Notes: generated from the letters alone by a model not told the origin. A stretch of 27,209 nucleotides of DNA from an uncultured Bacteroides sp. (GCA_905197435.1 CAJJYX010000021.1:1-27209); one strand, 5' to 3'; counted from the first letter of the stretch, positions 1-7,817 are shown. Numbers and translations: made by a program.

Positions 1-203
1 GCTTCGGAGCAACAGCTTCCGAGTGATGTCTCGTCCCAACACCTTGTATCGGGATTAAGCTAATCTACTATGATTCGATTAAGCAGCAAGAGCAAATTGT
101 CTTTCGCCAGATAAAATTTTGAAGACTGAGATTTAAGTGCAAATCGACGACGCACTGCATGCTTACCTACCATTTCTGCCCGCTGTCAAATCCAGTCAAC
201 CCC
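1..203 (-). ncRNA. ssrA: tmRNA (transfer-messenger RNA), 5' part, cut by window edge
   Basis: Read on the minus strand from 203, the RNA begins GGGGTTGACTGGATTTGACA, the usual Bacteroidales tmRNA 5' end (half of the tRNA-like domain). About 95 nt later comes the resume region, with a GGC resume codon and a short tag frame ending at TAA (108 to 79). The sequence just after the stop, up to TAGTAGATTAG, matches my recollection of the Porphyromonas tmRNA. A Bacteroidales tmRNA is about 400 nt, so roughly half, including the 3' tRNA-like end, lies left of the window. It rescues stalled ribosomes with SmpB and tags the nascent chains for proteolysis. Identification is by remembered family sequence, not a search, but the match is extensive. 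Confidence 0.93.
79..108 (-). other. tmRNA proteolysis-tag reading frame (GERQFALAA, stop)
   Basis: The frame on the minus strand is GGC GAA AGA CAA TTT GCT CTT GCT GCT TAA, giving G-E-R-Q-F-A-L-A-A. The ALAA end is the conserved degron read by ClpXP-type proteases. The GE start is shared with the tags I recall for Bacteroidales (GETNYALAA, GENNYALAA), but RQF replaces TNY/NNY. The frame is unambiguous once the tmRNA is accepted. Confidence 0.85.
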
Positions 204-298
204 ATGACTTCATAATTTGCAGAAAATCAAGAAGAATATATCAGGACTATAACTACCCGGAAACCCCGGATGCATATCTCTGCTTTTATTCTCCGAGG

Positions 299-306
299 CA
301 AAGATA
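299..306 (-). promoter_or_regulatory. candidate tmRNA promoter -7 box (TATCTTTG)
   Basis: TATCTTTG on the minus strand matches the Bacteroides -7 consensus TAnnTTTG exactly. It lies about 95 nt upstream of the mature tmRNA 5' end, so a processed leader would be needed. No good TTTG -33 partner is visible at 19-21 nt. A second match, TAAATTTG, lies at 347-340. Assignment is tentative. Confidence 0.35.
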
Positions 307-437
307 CGCATTATTTTCCGTATCATGGATACAATGACACAAATTTATGCCTTATTTGATTCCATTTCACTCCGTTTGCATCTCTGCCATCCTTATGCGG
401 CTCCACTATTTCATTATCTCACAAGCGCTATAAAGTA

Positions 438-525
438 AAAGGATGCAGGCCCTTACACAGAGCATCCGACCCGTATTATAAGAGCGTCCGCCTTCTATCA
501 TAAGAATATCCAGCCTCTATGACAA
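438..525. repeat. degenerate 22-bp tandem repeat (about 4 units)
   Basis: Units at 460-481, 482-503 and 504-525 align without gaps. All share TCC at unit positions 6-8, C at position 11 and a terminal A-rich end (ATAA, ATAA, ACAA). The first two begin GAGC and share TCCG. A weaker copy precedes them at 438-459 (ATGC, GCCC and TTACA in register). The array ends where the 21-bp palindromic array begins. Function is unknown; the region lies between divergent ssrA and the GH3 gene. Confidence 0.6.
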
Positions 526-622
526 ACTTCATCTTCAGGCTGAAGATACACATCTCGAGGTTGAAGATGTACATCTTTAAGCTGAAGATATACATCTCCA
601 GCCACAAGATAAACCTTATCCC
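518..622. repeat. 21-bp tandem repeat with palindromic cores
   Basis: Three clear units lie at 539-559, 560-580 and 581-601; degenerate copies flank them at 518-538 and 602-622. Each unit has a core of the form AGAT-(4 nt)-ATCT. The middle unit contains the perfect 14-bp palindrome AAGATGTACATCTT. Because 21 is a multiple of 3, one frame reads as a heptad peptide (LKIHI, LKMYI, LKIYI), but there is no other support for a protein. A period of 21 bp is two turns of B-DNA, so all centres face the same side of the helix. Confidence 0.75.
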
Positions 623-652
623 TTACCTCAGACATCCTTGCCAAGGGATTGA

Positions 653-671
653 GTCTGCCTCCCTGGCAGAC
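653..671. repeat. short perfect hairpin in the GH3 upstream region
   Basis: GTCTGCC (653-659) and GGCAGAC (665-671) form a perfect 7-bp inverted repeat with a TCCCT loop. A small palindrome CCTTG-C-CAAGG lies just before it (636-646), and CAGAC at 630-634 could pair with the first arm instead. It is upstream of the predicted GH3 promoter and has no T-tract. The rest of 672-780 shows nothing recognisable. Confidence 0.45.
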
Positions 672-781
672 CTGAACAGCCTCGCCAGCCGCATCTGTCC
701 CGGTAGACCAACGCAGGCAACATCTCCCGCCAAAACCTGCCCTCCGGAAGATATTGGGACTAAATATGAACTATTTTACCA

Positions 782-810
782 TTGCCTGCCACACAATTCC
801 CCTACCTTTG
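782..810 (+). promoter_or_regulatory. candidate promoter of the GH3 gene
   Basis: TACCTTTG at 803-810 matches the Bacteroides -7 consensus. TTG at 782-784 lies 18 nt upstream and could serve as the -33 element. Transcription would start about 815-818, leaving a leader of roughly 20 nt before the ATG at 839. Confidence 0.5.
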
Positions 811-838
811 CCTCAAAGATAAAAAAGCGTGATTCACC

Positions 839-3667
839 ATGAAAAGACTTATTGTAGCTACACTGCTGCTAAGCAGCGGTACTTTGCTATCGGCACAAAA
901 GACGCCCAAGACACCGGCCACGTACAAACCTGCGAAAAGTGAGTTGTACCACAAAGGCTGGATAGACTTCAACAAGAACGGAGTGAAAGATGTGTACGAA
1001 GACCCTGCCGCCCCACTCGATGCCCGCATCGAGGACTTATTGCAGCAGATGACATTGGAAGAAAAAACCTGCCAGATGGTAACCCTTTACGGTTACAAAC
1101 GAGTGCTGAAGGATGCCCTCCCCACCCCCGAATGGAAGCAAATGCTGTGGAAAGACGGCATCGGTGCCATCGACGAGCATCTGAACGGTTTCCAACAATG
1201 GGGACTCCCTCCCTCGGACAACGAAAATGTATGGCCAGCCTCGCGCCATGCATGGGCACTGAACGAAGTGCAGCGTTTCTTTGTGGAAGATACCCGGCTC
1301 GGCATTCCCGTAGACTTCACCAACGAAGGCATACGCGGCGTGGAAAGTTACCGTGCCACCAACTTCCCCACCCAACTGGGATTGGGACACACCTGGAACC
1401 GCGAACTGATTCACAAAGTGGGACTCATCACCGGGCGTGAAGCGCGCATGCTGGGCTACACCAACGTCTACGCCCCTATCCTCGACGTAGGGCGCGACCA
1501 ACGCTGGGGACGCTACGAAGAGGTATATGGCGAATCTCCCTACCTGGTGGCCGAACTGGGTATCGAAATGGTACGAGGCCTGCAACACAACCATCAGGTG
1601 GCCGCCACCGGCAAGCACTTTGCCGCATACAGCAACAACAAAGGTGCCCGCGAAGGCATGGCACGCGTCGACCCGCAAATGTCACCGCGGGAAGTGGAAA
1701 ACATACACATCTACCCCTTCAAACGGGTCATCAAGGAGGCCGGCATGCTGGGGGTCATGAGCTCGTACAACGACTACGACGGCATTCCCATCCAAGGGAG
1801 CTATTATTGGCTGACCACCCGGCTGCGTGGCGAAATGGGCTTCCGTGGCTACGTAGTATCAGACAGTGACGCCGTGGAATACCTCTACACCAAGCATGGC
1901 ACTGCCAAAGACATGAAAGAAGCCGTCCGCCAGAGTGTGGAAGCCGGACTGAATGTACGCTGTACGTTCCGTTCCCCCGATTCCTTCGTCCTTCCCCTGC
2001 GCGAACTGGTGAAAGAGGGCGGGCTGAGTGAAGAGGTCATCGACAACCGTGTGCGCGACATACTCCGGGTGAAGTTCCTCATCGGCCTGTTCGATGCTCC
2101 CTATCAGACGGACCTCGCCGGTGCCGACTGTGAAGTAGAAAAGGAGGAAAACGAAGCCATCGCCTTGCAGGCATCCCGCGAGTCTGTCGTTCTGCTGAAG
2201 AATGATGGCGACCTGCTGCCTTTGGACATCAACGCCATCAAGAGAATTGCTGTCTGTGGTCCCAATGCCGACGAAGAAGGCTACGCGCTGACCCACTACG
2301 GTCCCCTTGCCGTAGAAGTGACCACCGTGCTCAAAGGCATTCAAGAGAAGACGAAAGGCAAGGCAGAAGTGCTCTACACCAAAGGCTGTGACCTGGTGGA
2401 TGCCCACTGGCCCGAAAGTGAAATCATAGACTACCCGCTGACCGGCGATGAACAAAGCGAGATGGACAAAGCCGTGGAAAATGCCCGTCGGGCCGATGTT
2501 GCAGTAGTGGTCTTAGGCGGAGGGCAACGCACCTGCGGCGAGAACAAGTCACGCAGCAGCCTCGACCTGCCCGGCCGCCAGTTGCAACTGCTCCAAGCCA
2601 TACAGGCCACGGGCAAGCCCGTCGTGCTGATACTCATCAACGGACGTCCGCTCTCCATCAACTGGGCAGACCGGTTCGTCCCCGCCATTCTCGAAGCCTG
2701 GTATCCCGGCTCCAAAGGCGGAACAGCCCTTGCCGACATCCTCTTTGGCGACTACAACCCCGGTGGAAAACTGACCGTGACATTCCCCAAGACCGTAGGC
2801 CAGATTCCTTTCAACTTCCCTTGCAAGCCTTCCTCACAGATAGACGGCGGCAAGAATCCGGGACCCGACGGCAACATGTCACGCATCAACGGAGCGCTTT
2901 ATCCCTTCGGCTACGGTCTGAGCTACACCACTTTTGAATACTCCGACCTCGACATCAGCCCCAAAACCATTACCCCGAACGAATCGGCAACCATTCGTTT
3001 GAAGGTGACCAATACCGGGAAACGTGCCGGAGACGAAGTGGTGCAACTCTATATCAGAGACGTATTGAGCAGCATCACTACCTATGAAAAGAACCTTGCA
3101 GGCTTTGAACGCGTCCATCTGGAACCGGGTGAGACGAAGGAGCTGTCCTTCACCATCGACCGCAAGCACCTTGAGCTCCTGGATGCCGACATGAAATGGG
3201 TGGTGGAACCGGGTGACTTCGTCCTCATGGCCGGTGCTTCGTCCGAAGACATCCGCCTGAACGGAACGCTGACCGTAGAAGACTATCAGATGCGTGCCAA
3301 GGCCATCGAGGCCCGGAAACCGGCAAAACGTGTGAGTGCCAGCACCAACCAGGAAGATGCCGAAAACGTGCTCGATGGAAAAATCAATACCACATGGCAA
3401 GGAAATAAAGGAGATTATATTACCTTTGCCTTAAAGAACGGAACCAAGGCAGACAGGGTTGCCATCGCCTTTACACGCGACAACAACCTGCCGGCAACCT
3501 TCGAAATCCAGCTATCGGGCGGTGGAGGACAGTTCTTGACTGTATACTCGGGCACCGTCAGCGAATATGGCAAGCTGATTTCCTATCCGTTCAAGGGAAC
3601 TACCGCCAGCGACCTCCGCATCGTGCTGAACGATGACCGCGTCGGTGTTGCGGAAGTGGAATTTTAA
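839..3667 (+). CDS. secreted glycoside hydrolase family 3 (beta-glucosidase/xylosidase type) with C-terminal discoidin-like module
   Basis: 942 aa with a signal peptide (MKRLIVATLLLSSGTLLSAQ), so periplasmic or surface. Hydrolyses beta-linked glycosides from non-reducing ends; the sugar cannot be read from sequence. GH3 N-terminal barrel at about 50-400: GKHF (K259-H260) and VVSDSD with D342 as the predicted nucleophile. GH3 C-terminal alpha/beta sandwich at about 430-670: TCGE(568)NKSRSSLDLPG, where E568 is the acid/base candidate. A fibronectin-III-like domain follows at about 690-805. The last 120 residues (from about KRVSASTNQEDAENVLDGK) look like an F5/8 type C (discoidin) carbohydrate-binding module, by the LDG...TTW pattern. 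Twelve nt separate it from the lactonase gene, so likely one operon. Richer in C-ended codons than the minus-strand operons. Family is certain; specificity is not. Confidence 0.93.
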   Translation: MKRLIVATLLLSSGTLLSAQKTPKTPATYKPAKSELYHKGWIDFNKNGVKDVYEDPAAPLDARIEDLLQQMTLEEKTCQMVTLYGYKRVLKDALPTPEWKQMLWKDGIGAIDEHLNGFQQWGLPPSDNENVWPASRHAWALNEVQRFFVEDTRLGIPVDFTNEGIRGVESYRATNFPTQLGLGHTWNRELIHKVGLITGREARMLGYTNVYAPILDVGRDQRWGRYEEVYGESPYLVAELGIEMVRGLQHNHQVAATGKHFAAYSNNKGAREGMARVDPQMSPREVENIHIYPFKRVIKEAGMLGVMSSYNDYDGIPIQGSYYWLTTRLRGEMGFRGYVVSDSDAVEYLYTKHGTAKDMKEAVRQSVEAGLNVRCTFRSPDSFVLPLRELVKEGGLSEEVIDNRVRDILRVKFLIGLFDAPYQTDLAGADCEVEKEENEAIALQASRESVVLLKNDGDLLPLDINAIKRIAVCGPNADEEGYALTHYGPLAVEVTTVLKGIQEKTKGKAEVLYTKGCDLVDAHWPESEIIDYPLTGDEQSEMDKAVENARRADVAVVVLGGGQRTCGENKSRSSLDLPGRQLQLLQAIQATGKPVVLILINGRPLSINWADRFVPAILEAWYPGSKGGTALADILFGDYNPGGKLTVTFPKTVGQIPFNFPCKPSSQIDGGKNPGPDGNMSRINGALYPFGYGLSYTTFEYSDLDISPKTITPNESATIRLKVTNTGKRAGDEVVQLYIRDVLSSITTYEKNLAGFERVHLEPGETKELSFTIDRKHLELLDADMKWVVEPGDFVLMAGASSEDIRLNGTLTVEDYQMRAKAIEARKPAKRVSASTNQEDAENVLDGKINTTWQGNKGDYITFALKNGTKADRVAIAFTRDNNLPATFEIQLSGGGGQFLTVYSGTVSEYGKLISYPFKGTTASDLRIVLNDDRVGVAEVEF

Positions 3668-3679
3668 TGTGCTAAAATA

Positions 3680-4807
3680 ATGAAAACACTTCTTTTCTGT
3701 ATGCTCGGATTAGGTCTGACAGCGTGTGGCTCTTCTCCAAAGAACGCCAGCGGCAACCAAGACGAACTCGCCATGCTGGTGGGTACTTACACCAATGGTT
3801 CAAGCAAAGGTATCTACACCTTCCGCTTCAACCAAGAAACGGGAAGGGCAGTTCCGCTCAGTTCAGCGGCATTGCCAAATCCGTCTTATCTCGTCCCGTC
3901 GCAAGATGGTAAATTTGTATATGCCGTCAGCGAGATGAACGACAGTACAGCCGCCCTCAGTTCACTTTCTTTCGACAAAGAAACGGGAGAACTGCACCTG
4001 CTGAACACCGTACCGACCTTCGGCGCCGACCCCTGCTACGTGGCCACCAACGGCCGGGAAGTGTTGACAGCCAACTACAGCGGTGGAAGCATGTCTGTCT
4101 TTCCCTTGCAGAAAGACGGTACTTTAGCTCCTGCTGACACCCTCTTCCAAGGTGCAGCCACCGGCCCCGATGCCACACGACAAGCCACTCCACATATTCA
4201 TTGCACGGTCTTTTCACCGGATGGGAGGTATATCTTCGCCACCGACTTCAGTGCCGACCGTATCCTGCGCTTTGTCGTACATCCCAGTGACCCCATTCCC
4301 CATCCTTCCCAGGAAGCCATTGATATCGAGGCCGATTCCGGTCCGCGCCACCTGACATTCAGCCCGGACGGAAAGTTCGCCTATCTCATCAACGAACTGT
4401 CCGGCAAGGTCATTGCCTTCAGTTACGATGACGGCCGCCTGCAACAGATACAGACCATCGCAGCCGACACCGTAGCTGCCCGTGGAAGTGCAGACATCCA
4501 TTTCAGCCCGGACGGGAAATACCTCTATGCCAGCAATCGGTTGAAGGAAGACGGTATTGCCATCTTTGCCGTGAATCCCGAAAACGGGACTCTGGCAAAG
4601 GCAGGCTATCAGCCAACCGGCATCCATCCCCGCAACTTCAACATTACACCCAACGGCAAATATCTGCTTACCGCCTGCCGTGACAGCAACGTCATTCAGG
4701 TATACAGACGAAACGAAGTTACCGGGCTTTTGGAAGATACCCATCAAGACATCGTGGTCGACATGCCGGTTTGCATACAGTTTGTCAGCTCTGTTAATAA
4801 TATATAA
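3680..4807 (+). CDS. lactonase family lipoprotein (6-phosphogluconolactonase YbhE/Pgl type, beta-propeller)
   Basis: 375 aa. The N-terminus MKTLLFCMLGLGLTACGSS has a lipobox with Cys16, so it is predicted to be a lipid-anchored envelope protein. The body shows propeller repeats: SPDGRYIFATD, SPDGKFAYLIN, SPDGKYLYASN and TPNGKYLLTA. It also has the family signatures LVGTYTNGSSKGIY near the start and HPRNFNITPNGKYLL near the end. Cytoplasmic relatives hydrolyse 6-phosphogluconolactone; an exported version next to a GH3 enzyme more likely acts on another sugar lactone, but that is inference. It follows the GH3 gene by 12 nt and shares its strand and base composition. No terminator hairpin is visible after the stop. 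Confidence 0.88.
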   Translation: MKTLLFCMLGLGLTACGSSPKNASGNQDELAMLVGTYTNGSSKGIYTFRFNQETGRAVPLSSAALPNPSYLVPSQDGKFVYAVSEMNDSTAALSSLSFDKETGELHLLNTVPTFGADPCYVATNGREVLTANYSGGSMSVFPLQKDGTLAPADTLFQGAATGPDATRQATPHIHCTVFSPDGRYIFATDFSADRILRFVVHPSDPIPHPSQEAIDIEADSGPRHLTFSPDGKFAYLINELSGKVIAFSYDDGRLQQIQTIAADTVAARGSADIHFSPDGKYLYASNRLKEDGIAIFAVNPENGTLAKAGYQPTGIHPRNFNITPNGKYLLTACRDSNVIQVYRRNEVTGLLEDTHQDIVVDMPVCIQFVSSVNNI

Positions 4808-4835
4808 AGCTATTATTCAACAAAGATAACTTCAC

Positions 4836-4843
4836 TAACTTTG
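4836..4843 (+). promoter_or_regulatory. candidate promoter -7 box (TAACTTTG) for the DUF4831 gene
   Basis: TAACTTTG fits TAnnTTTG, 27-36 nt upstream of the possible starts. The -33 region is not convincing. With transcription starting near 4850, the downstream ATG at 4879 has a normal short leader. This suggests the gene is transcribed separately from the GH3/lactonase pair. Confidence 0.45.
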
Positions 4844-4878
4844 CCTCTTAGCTAAATCAGTCTAAACGAATGTACATT

Positions 4879-5928
4879 ATGAAGAAGAATATATTGATGC
4901 TCTCTGCTCTGTTTCTATCCGCTGCCGCCATTGCACAGACAGAGGTAACCACCGGTGTGATGCGTGGCAAAGACTACGGAGTAACCTATATGTTGCCCAA
5001 AACAGAAATAGAAATCTTATTGCAAGCCACCAAGCACACCTATACTCCCGGAGAATTTTGCAAATATGCCGACCGCTACCTGCGTCTCAACAATGTATCT
5101 GCCGAACCGGAAGAGTTCTGGACATTGGATAAGGTGGAAACCCGGATAATCGGTGTACCGGATAAGGATAATGTCTATTTCGTCAAGATGAAAGACAAGA
5201 CCGTGGCCCCTCTCATGGAACTCACCGAAGACGGGATTGTCCGCTCCATCAACATTCCGTTCAGTGGCAAGCCGGCAGCCAAGGCTCCTGAAGCCAAAGC
5301 CGTCGAAAACGACATTGACCCGCGCAGTTTTCTGACGGAAGAAATACTGATGTCCAACTCCAGTGCCAAGATGGCCGAGCTGGTAGCCAAGGAAATCTAC
5401 AGCATCCGTGAAAGCAAGAACGCCCTCCTGCGCGGCGAAGCAGACAATATGCCCAAGGACGGTGCCCAACTCAAGCTGATGCTCGACAATCTGAACCAGC
5501 AAGAAAGCTCCATGACAGAAATGTTCTCGGGCAAAATAAAGAAAGAGCCCAAAACATTCACCATCCGATTGACTCCCAAAGAGATGAAAGATGAAGTTGC
5601 TTTCCGTTTCTCCAAAAAGCTGGGAGTGGTAGCCAACAATGACCTTGCCGGTGAGCCGTACTATATCACTGTCACCGACCTCAAGAGTCCCGATGTATCT
5701 GCAACCGAGGAGAGCAAAAAGAAAGCAGACGGTGTGGCCTACAATCTTCCGGGCAAAGCGCAAGTGACGCTGGTGTATAACAACAGGAAATTGTTTGATG
5801 ACCAACTTCCCATCACCCAATTCGGTACCATAGAGTACCTTGCACCGGTACTGTTCAACAAGAACTCAACCATCAAAGTGCTGTTTGACACGGCAACGGG
5901 AGGACTGCTAAAAGTGGATAGGGAATAA
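4879..5928 (+). CDS. DUF4831 family exported protein
   Basis: About 349 aa from the ATG at 4879 (MKKNILMLSALFLSAAAIAQ), which gives a textbook signal peptide ending at AIAQ. An in-frame ATG nine bases upstream (4870) would add only MYI and is less natural. The mature part has no transmembrane segment and starts with TTGVMRGKDYGVTYMLPKTEIEI. It matches what I recall as DUF4831, a Bacteroidales-only family of unknown function. A middle section (about 120-150) is Ala/Lys/Glu-rich and may be a linker. It stands alone and meets the minus-strand PqqD-like gene tail to tail with a 17-bp gap. No function is proposed. Confidence 0.8.
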   Translation: MKKNILMLSALFLSAAAIAQTEVTTGVMRGKDYGVTYMLPKTEIEILLQATKHTYTPGEFCKYADRYLRLNNVSAEPEEFWTLDKVETRIIGVPDKDNVYFVKMKDKTVAPLMELTEDGIVRSINIPFSGKPAAKAPEAKAVENDIDPRSFLTEEILMSNSSAKMAELVAKEIYSIRESKNALLRGEADNMPKDGAQLKLMLDNLNQQESSMTEMFSGKIKKEPKTFTIRLTPKEMKDEVAFRFSKKLGVVANNDLAGEPYYITVTDLKSPDVSATEESKKKADGVAYNLPGKAQVTLVYNNRKLFDDQLPITQFGTIEYLAPVLFNKNSTIKVLFDTATGGLLKVDRE

Positions 5929-5945
5929 TAATCCCCACTCGATGC

Positions 5946-6299
5946 TCAATCCTTTATTGTCAATTGAATGAATCCGTCCTTACGCAACTGCATCACGTAG
6001 GCCGTGACACGGGGAGTATAATTCTCTTCCTCCCCAAAATGCCGGGCAAGCAAAGAGATGATTTCACGCACAGTACGGTGTCCGTCTATCAGATTCCAGA
6101 CCGCCGTGCCGTGTTCTTCCAACCTGACATGAATATCGGGAGACATTCCTTTCGGCAACAAAAAACGACGCATCCATTCGTATTTAAACCGTGGGTAGGT
6201 GAGTACAGCGCACTCCCCTTCCCATTCGGTTGTAATATGCCCGCAGCGGACCGGAACAGCGTCCAACAGACTTACTTTTCCTTCAGGTATTTCCATCAT
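5946..6299 (-). CDS. PqqD-like small protein (RRE-type fold)
   Basis: About 117 aa from the double ATG at 6299/6296. The longer frame from 6356 overlaps the end of the MFS gene, whereas the internal start has an AGGGAAAG ribosome-binding stretch about 10 nt upstream; I therefore chose 6299. Recognisable PqqD-type features are the hydrophobic LDEEG-like element (here RLEEHGTAVWNLIDGHRTVREII) and the C-terminal YVMQLRKDGFIQL. PqqD folds are RiPP recognition elements that present a precursor peptide to a modifying enzyme, but no radical-SAM enzyme or precursor is visible here. It lies 19 nt after the MFS gene, probably in the same transcript. Role unknown; family call fairly secure. Confidence 0.75.
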   Translation of the reverse strand: MMEIPEGKVSLLDAVPVRCGHITTEWEGECAVLTYPRFKYEWMRRFLLPKGMSPDIHVRLEEHGTAVWNLIDGHRTVREIISLLARHFGEEENYTPRVTAYVMQLRKDGFIQLTIKD

Positions 6300-6318
6300 A
6301 CGATATTCGCTTTCCCTA

Positions 6319-7710
6319 TTATTTTTGAATATTAGGCTCTTCCAGTTTATAACCATACTTCTTGTCCGCCTTCTTCAGCAGCAAAGCCACTATAAAAGAC
6401 AAGCAGGCAATACCGGTAAAAATACACATAGGCACCGTATAGTCATACATATTCGTTCCATCAGGTTTCTCACCGGATATACAGTATGCATCGAGCACCC
6501 ATCCAATCAACGTAGGAATACCCCAAAGACCGATATTCTGGATAAAGAAAATCAATGCGTATGCCGTACCCAACTGGCTAACCGGGAATATCTTGGCCAC
6601 AGCCGGCCACATGGCAGAAGGCACCAGTGAGAAAGCGATACCCAGAATTATCATCAGCACAATAGCTACCAGCCAATAGTTTATATCGGGAATAGCATAA
6701 ATGAAATGAACGCATATCAACATAGCCGAACCCAACAGCATGATAGATGCGGACTTGCCCCGCTTATCAATGAAACCACCAAAAACCGGGGTCAGAATCA
6801 GTGCCCCCAATGCCGGAAGTCCGGCAAATGTACCGGCCACATTTTCATTGATGCCATATTTGATAATCATCAGTTCAGAAGCAAATTTCTGAAATGGGAA
6901 TACGCAAGAATAGAACAATACACACAGCAGAGCTATCAGCCAAAAACCGGGATTGACCAAAATATTCTTCACATCCTTGAAGGAGAACTTCTCTTCTTCA
7001 TCTTCCGTACCGGCAGCAATGGCAGCGGCTTCCATCTGCTTGTCCAGTTTTTTGTCCATCACCGCAAAAACGAAGAAAGCAACCAGACCGCCCAATAACA
7101 GAATCAAGCCCAACAACACCGGTGTGGAAATTCCGAAAGCACGGGCCAAGGGAATGGCCACGGCATAACCGGCCTGCGAGCCGATACGGGCCAAAGCAAC
7201 CTGCACACCCATAGCTGTGGCAAGTTCTTTCCCCTTAAACCACTTGGCAATGATTTTGGTGACTGTAATACCGGCAACTTCCGCTCCTACCCCAAAGATG
7301 GAATAACCGAAAAATGCAATGAACACACCCGTTTTATAGCCAAATATTTCATTGACTCCAAACAAAGTCGCATCAGCACCGGCAAGCCCTGTCATTGCAT
7401 AATACTCAAGTGCCGTACCACCTACCATCAAGATGGTTGCCAGCTTTCCGGTGAGGCGGATGCCAAAACGGTCAAGAATCAATCCTCCCCAAATCAGCAT
7501 CAGGAAAAAAACATTCAAAAAACTATAGCCGCCGGTAAAGAATCCGAAATCGGTACTCGACCAAGCCAGGTCTGTTTCCAACATTGTCTTCAACGGTGCC
7601 ACCACGTCGTTTACATAATAGGCTGCCATCATCGTGAAAGCAACAATCACCAGTGCACCCCAACGGGTAGCCTTGGAATCATTCAATTTGAGTTTTAGTT
7701 GTTCTGTCAT
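6319..7710 (-). CDS. major facilitator superfamily transporter
   Basis: 463 aa inner-membrane protein with about 12 hydrophobic helices in two halves. A long charged cytoplasmic loop after the sixth helix contains EDEEEKFSFKDVKNIL. The motif between helices 2 and 3, LDRFGIRLTGK, is the MFS motif A equivalent (D-R-x-G-x-R), repeated in the second half as FIDKRGK. The pattern resembles the MFSD1-like/organic-anion branch of the superfamily, but the substrate cannot be called. Its own promoter lies upstream, just after the secG terminator, and the PqqD-like gene follows at 19 nt. Start ATG at 7710 is the only reasonable one. Confidence 0.9.
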   Translation of the reverse strand: MTEQLKLKLNDSKATRWGALVIVAFTMMAAYYVNDVVAPLKTMLETDLAWSSTDFGFFTGGYSFLNVFFLMLIWGGLILDRFGIRLTGKLATILMVGGTALEYYAMTGLAGADATLFGVNEIFGYKTGVFIAFFGYSIFGVGAEVAGITVTKIIAKWFKGKELATAMGVQVALARIGSQAGYAVAIPLARAFGISTPVLLGLILLLGGLVAFFVFAVMDKKLDKQMEAAAIAAGTEDEEEKFSFKDVKNILVNPGFWLIALLCVLFYSCVFPFQKFASELMIIKYGINENVAGTFAGLPALGALILTPVFGGFIDKRGKSASIMLLGSAMLICVHFIYAIPDINYWLVAIVLMIILGIAFSLVPSAMWPAVAKIFPVSQLGTAYALIFFIQNIGLWGIPTLIGWVLDAYCISGEKPDGTNMYDYTVPMCIFTGIACLSFIVALLLKKADKKYGYKLEEPNIQK

Positions 7711-7757
7711 TGTACTATTTAGATTTCAATTTATTAATCAGATTGCATAATTGCTGA

Positions 7758-7789
7758 CAAAGGTAAATAAATAGTTCCTTAAAACGAAA
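7758..7789 (-). promoter_or_regulatory. candidate promoter of the MFS gene
   Basis: On the minus strand TACCTTTG (7765-7758) fits the -7 consensus. TTTCG (7789-7785) lies 19 nt upstream as a near-match to the -33 TTTG, and is part of the T-tract of the preceding terminator. Predicted leader is about 40 nt. Confidence 0.5.
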
Positions 7790-7817
7790 AAAGGTTGACA
7801 CCTTTTCAGTGTCAACC
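7787..7817 (-). terminator. intrinsic terminator after secG
   Basis: GGTTGACAC (7793-7801) and GTGTCAACC (7809-7817) form a perfect 9-bp stem with a 7-nt loop. Read on the minus strand, it is followed directly by six T residues. It lies about 45 bp after the secG stop and marks the end of the rlmN-to-secG operon. Confidence 0.9.

Noticed and set aside
137..337. 66-aa plus-strand frame from a GTG near the left edge
   Set aside because: It lies antisense to the tmRNA 5' half and has no recognisable features.
519..842. 107-aa plus-strand frame with heptad repeats before the GH3 gene
   Set aside because: It is the translation of the 21-bp repeat array followed by noncoding sequence, and it runs over the predicted GH3 promoter and start codon.
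1037..1678. 213-aa minus-strand frame opposite the GH3 gene
   Set aside because: Antisense shadow of a GC-rich coding region with no family features.
6300..6356. longer N-terminus for the PqqD-like protein (start at 6356)
   Set aside because: It would overlap the end of the MFS gene and adds residues without family character; the internal ATG pair has a better ribosome-binding site.
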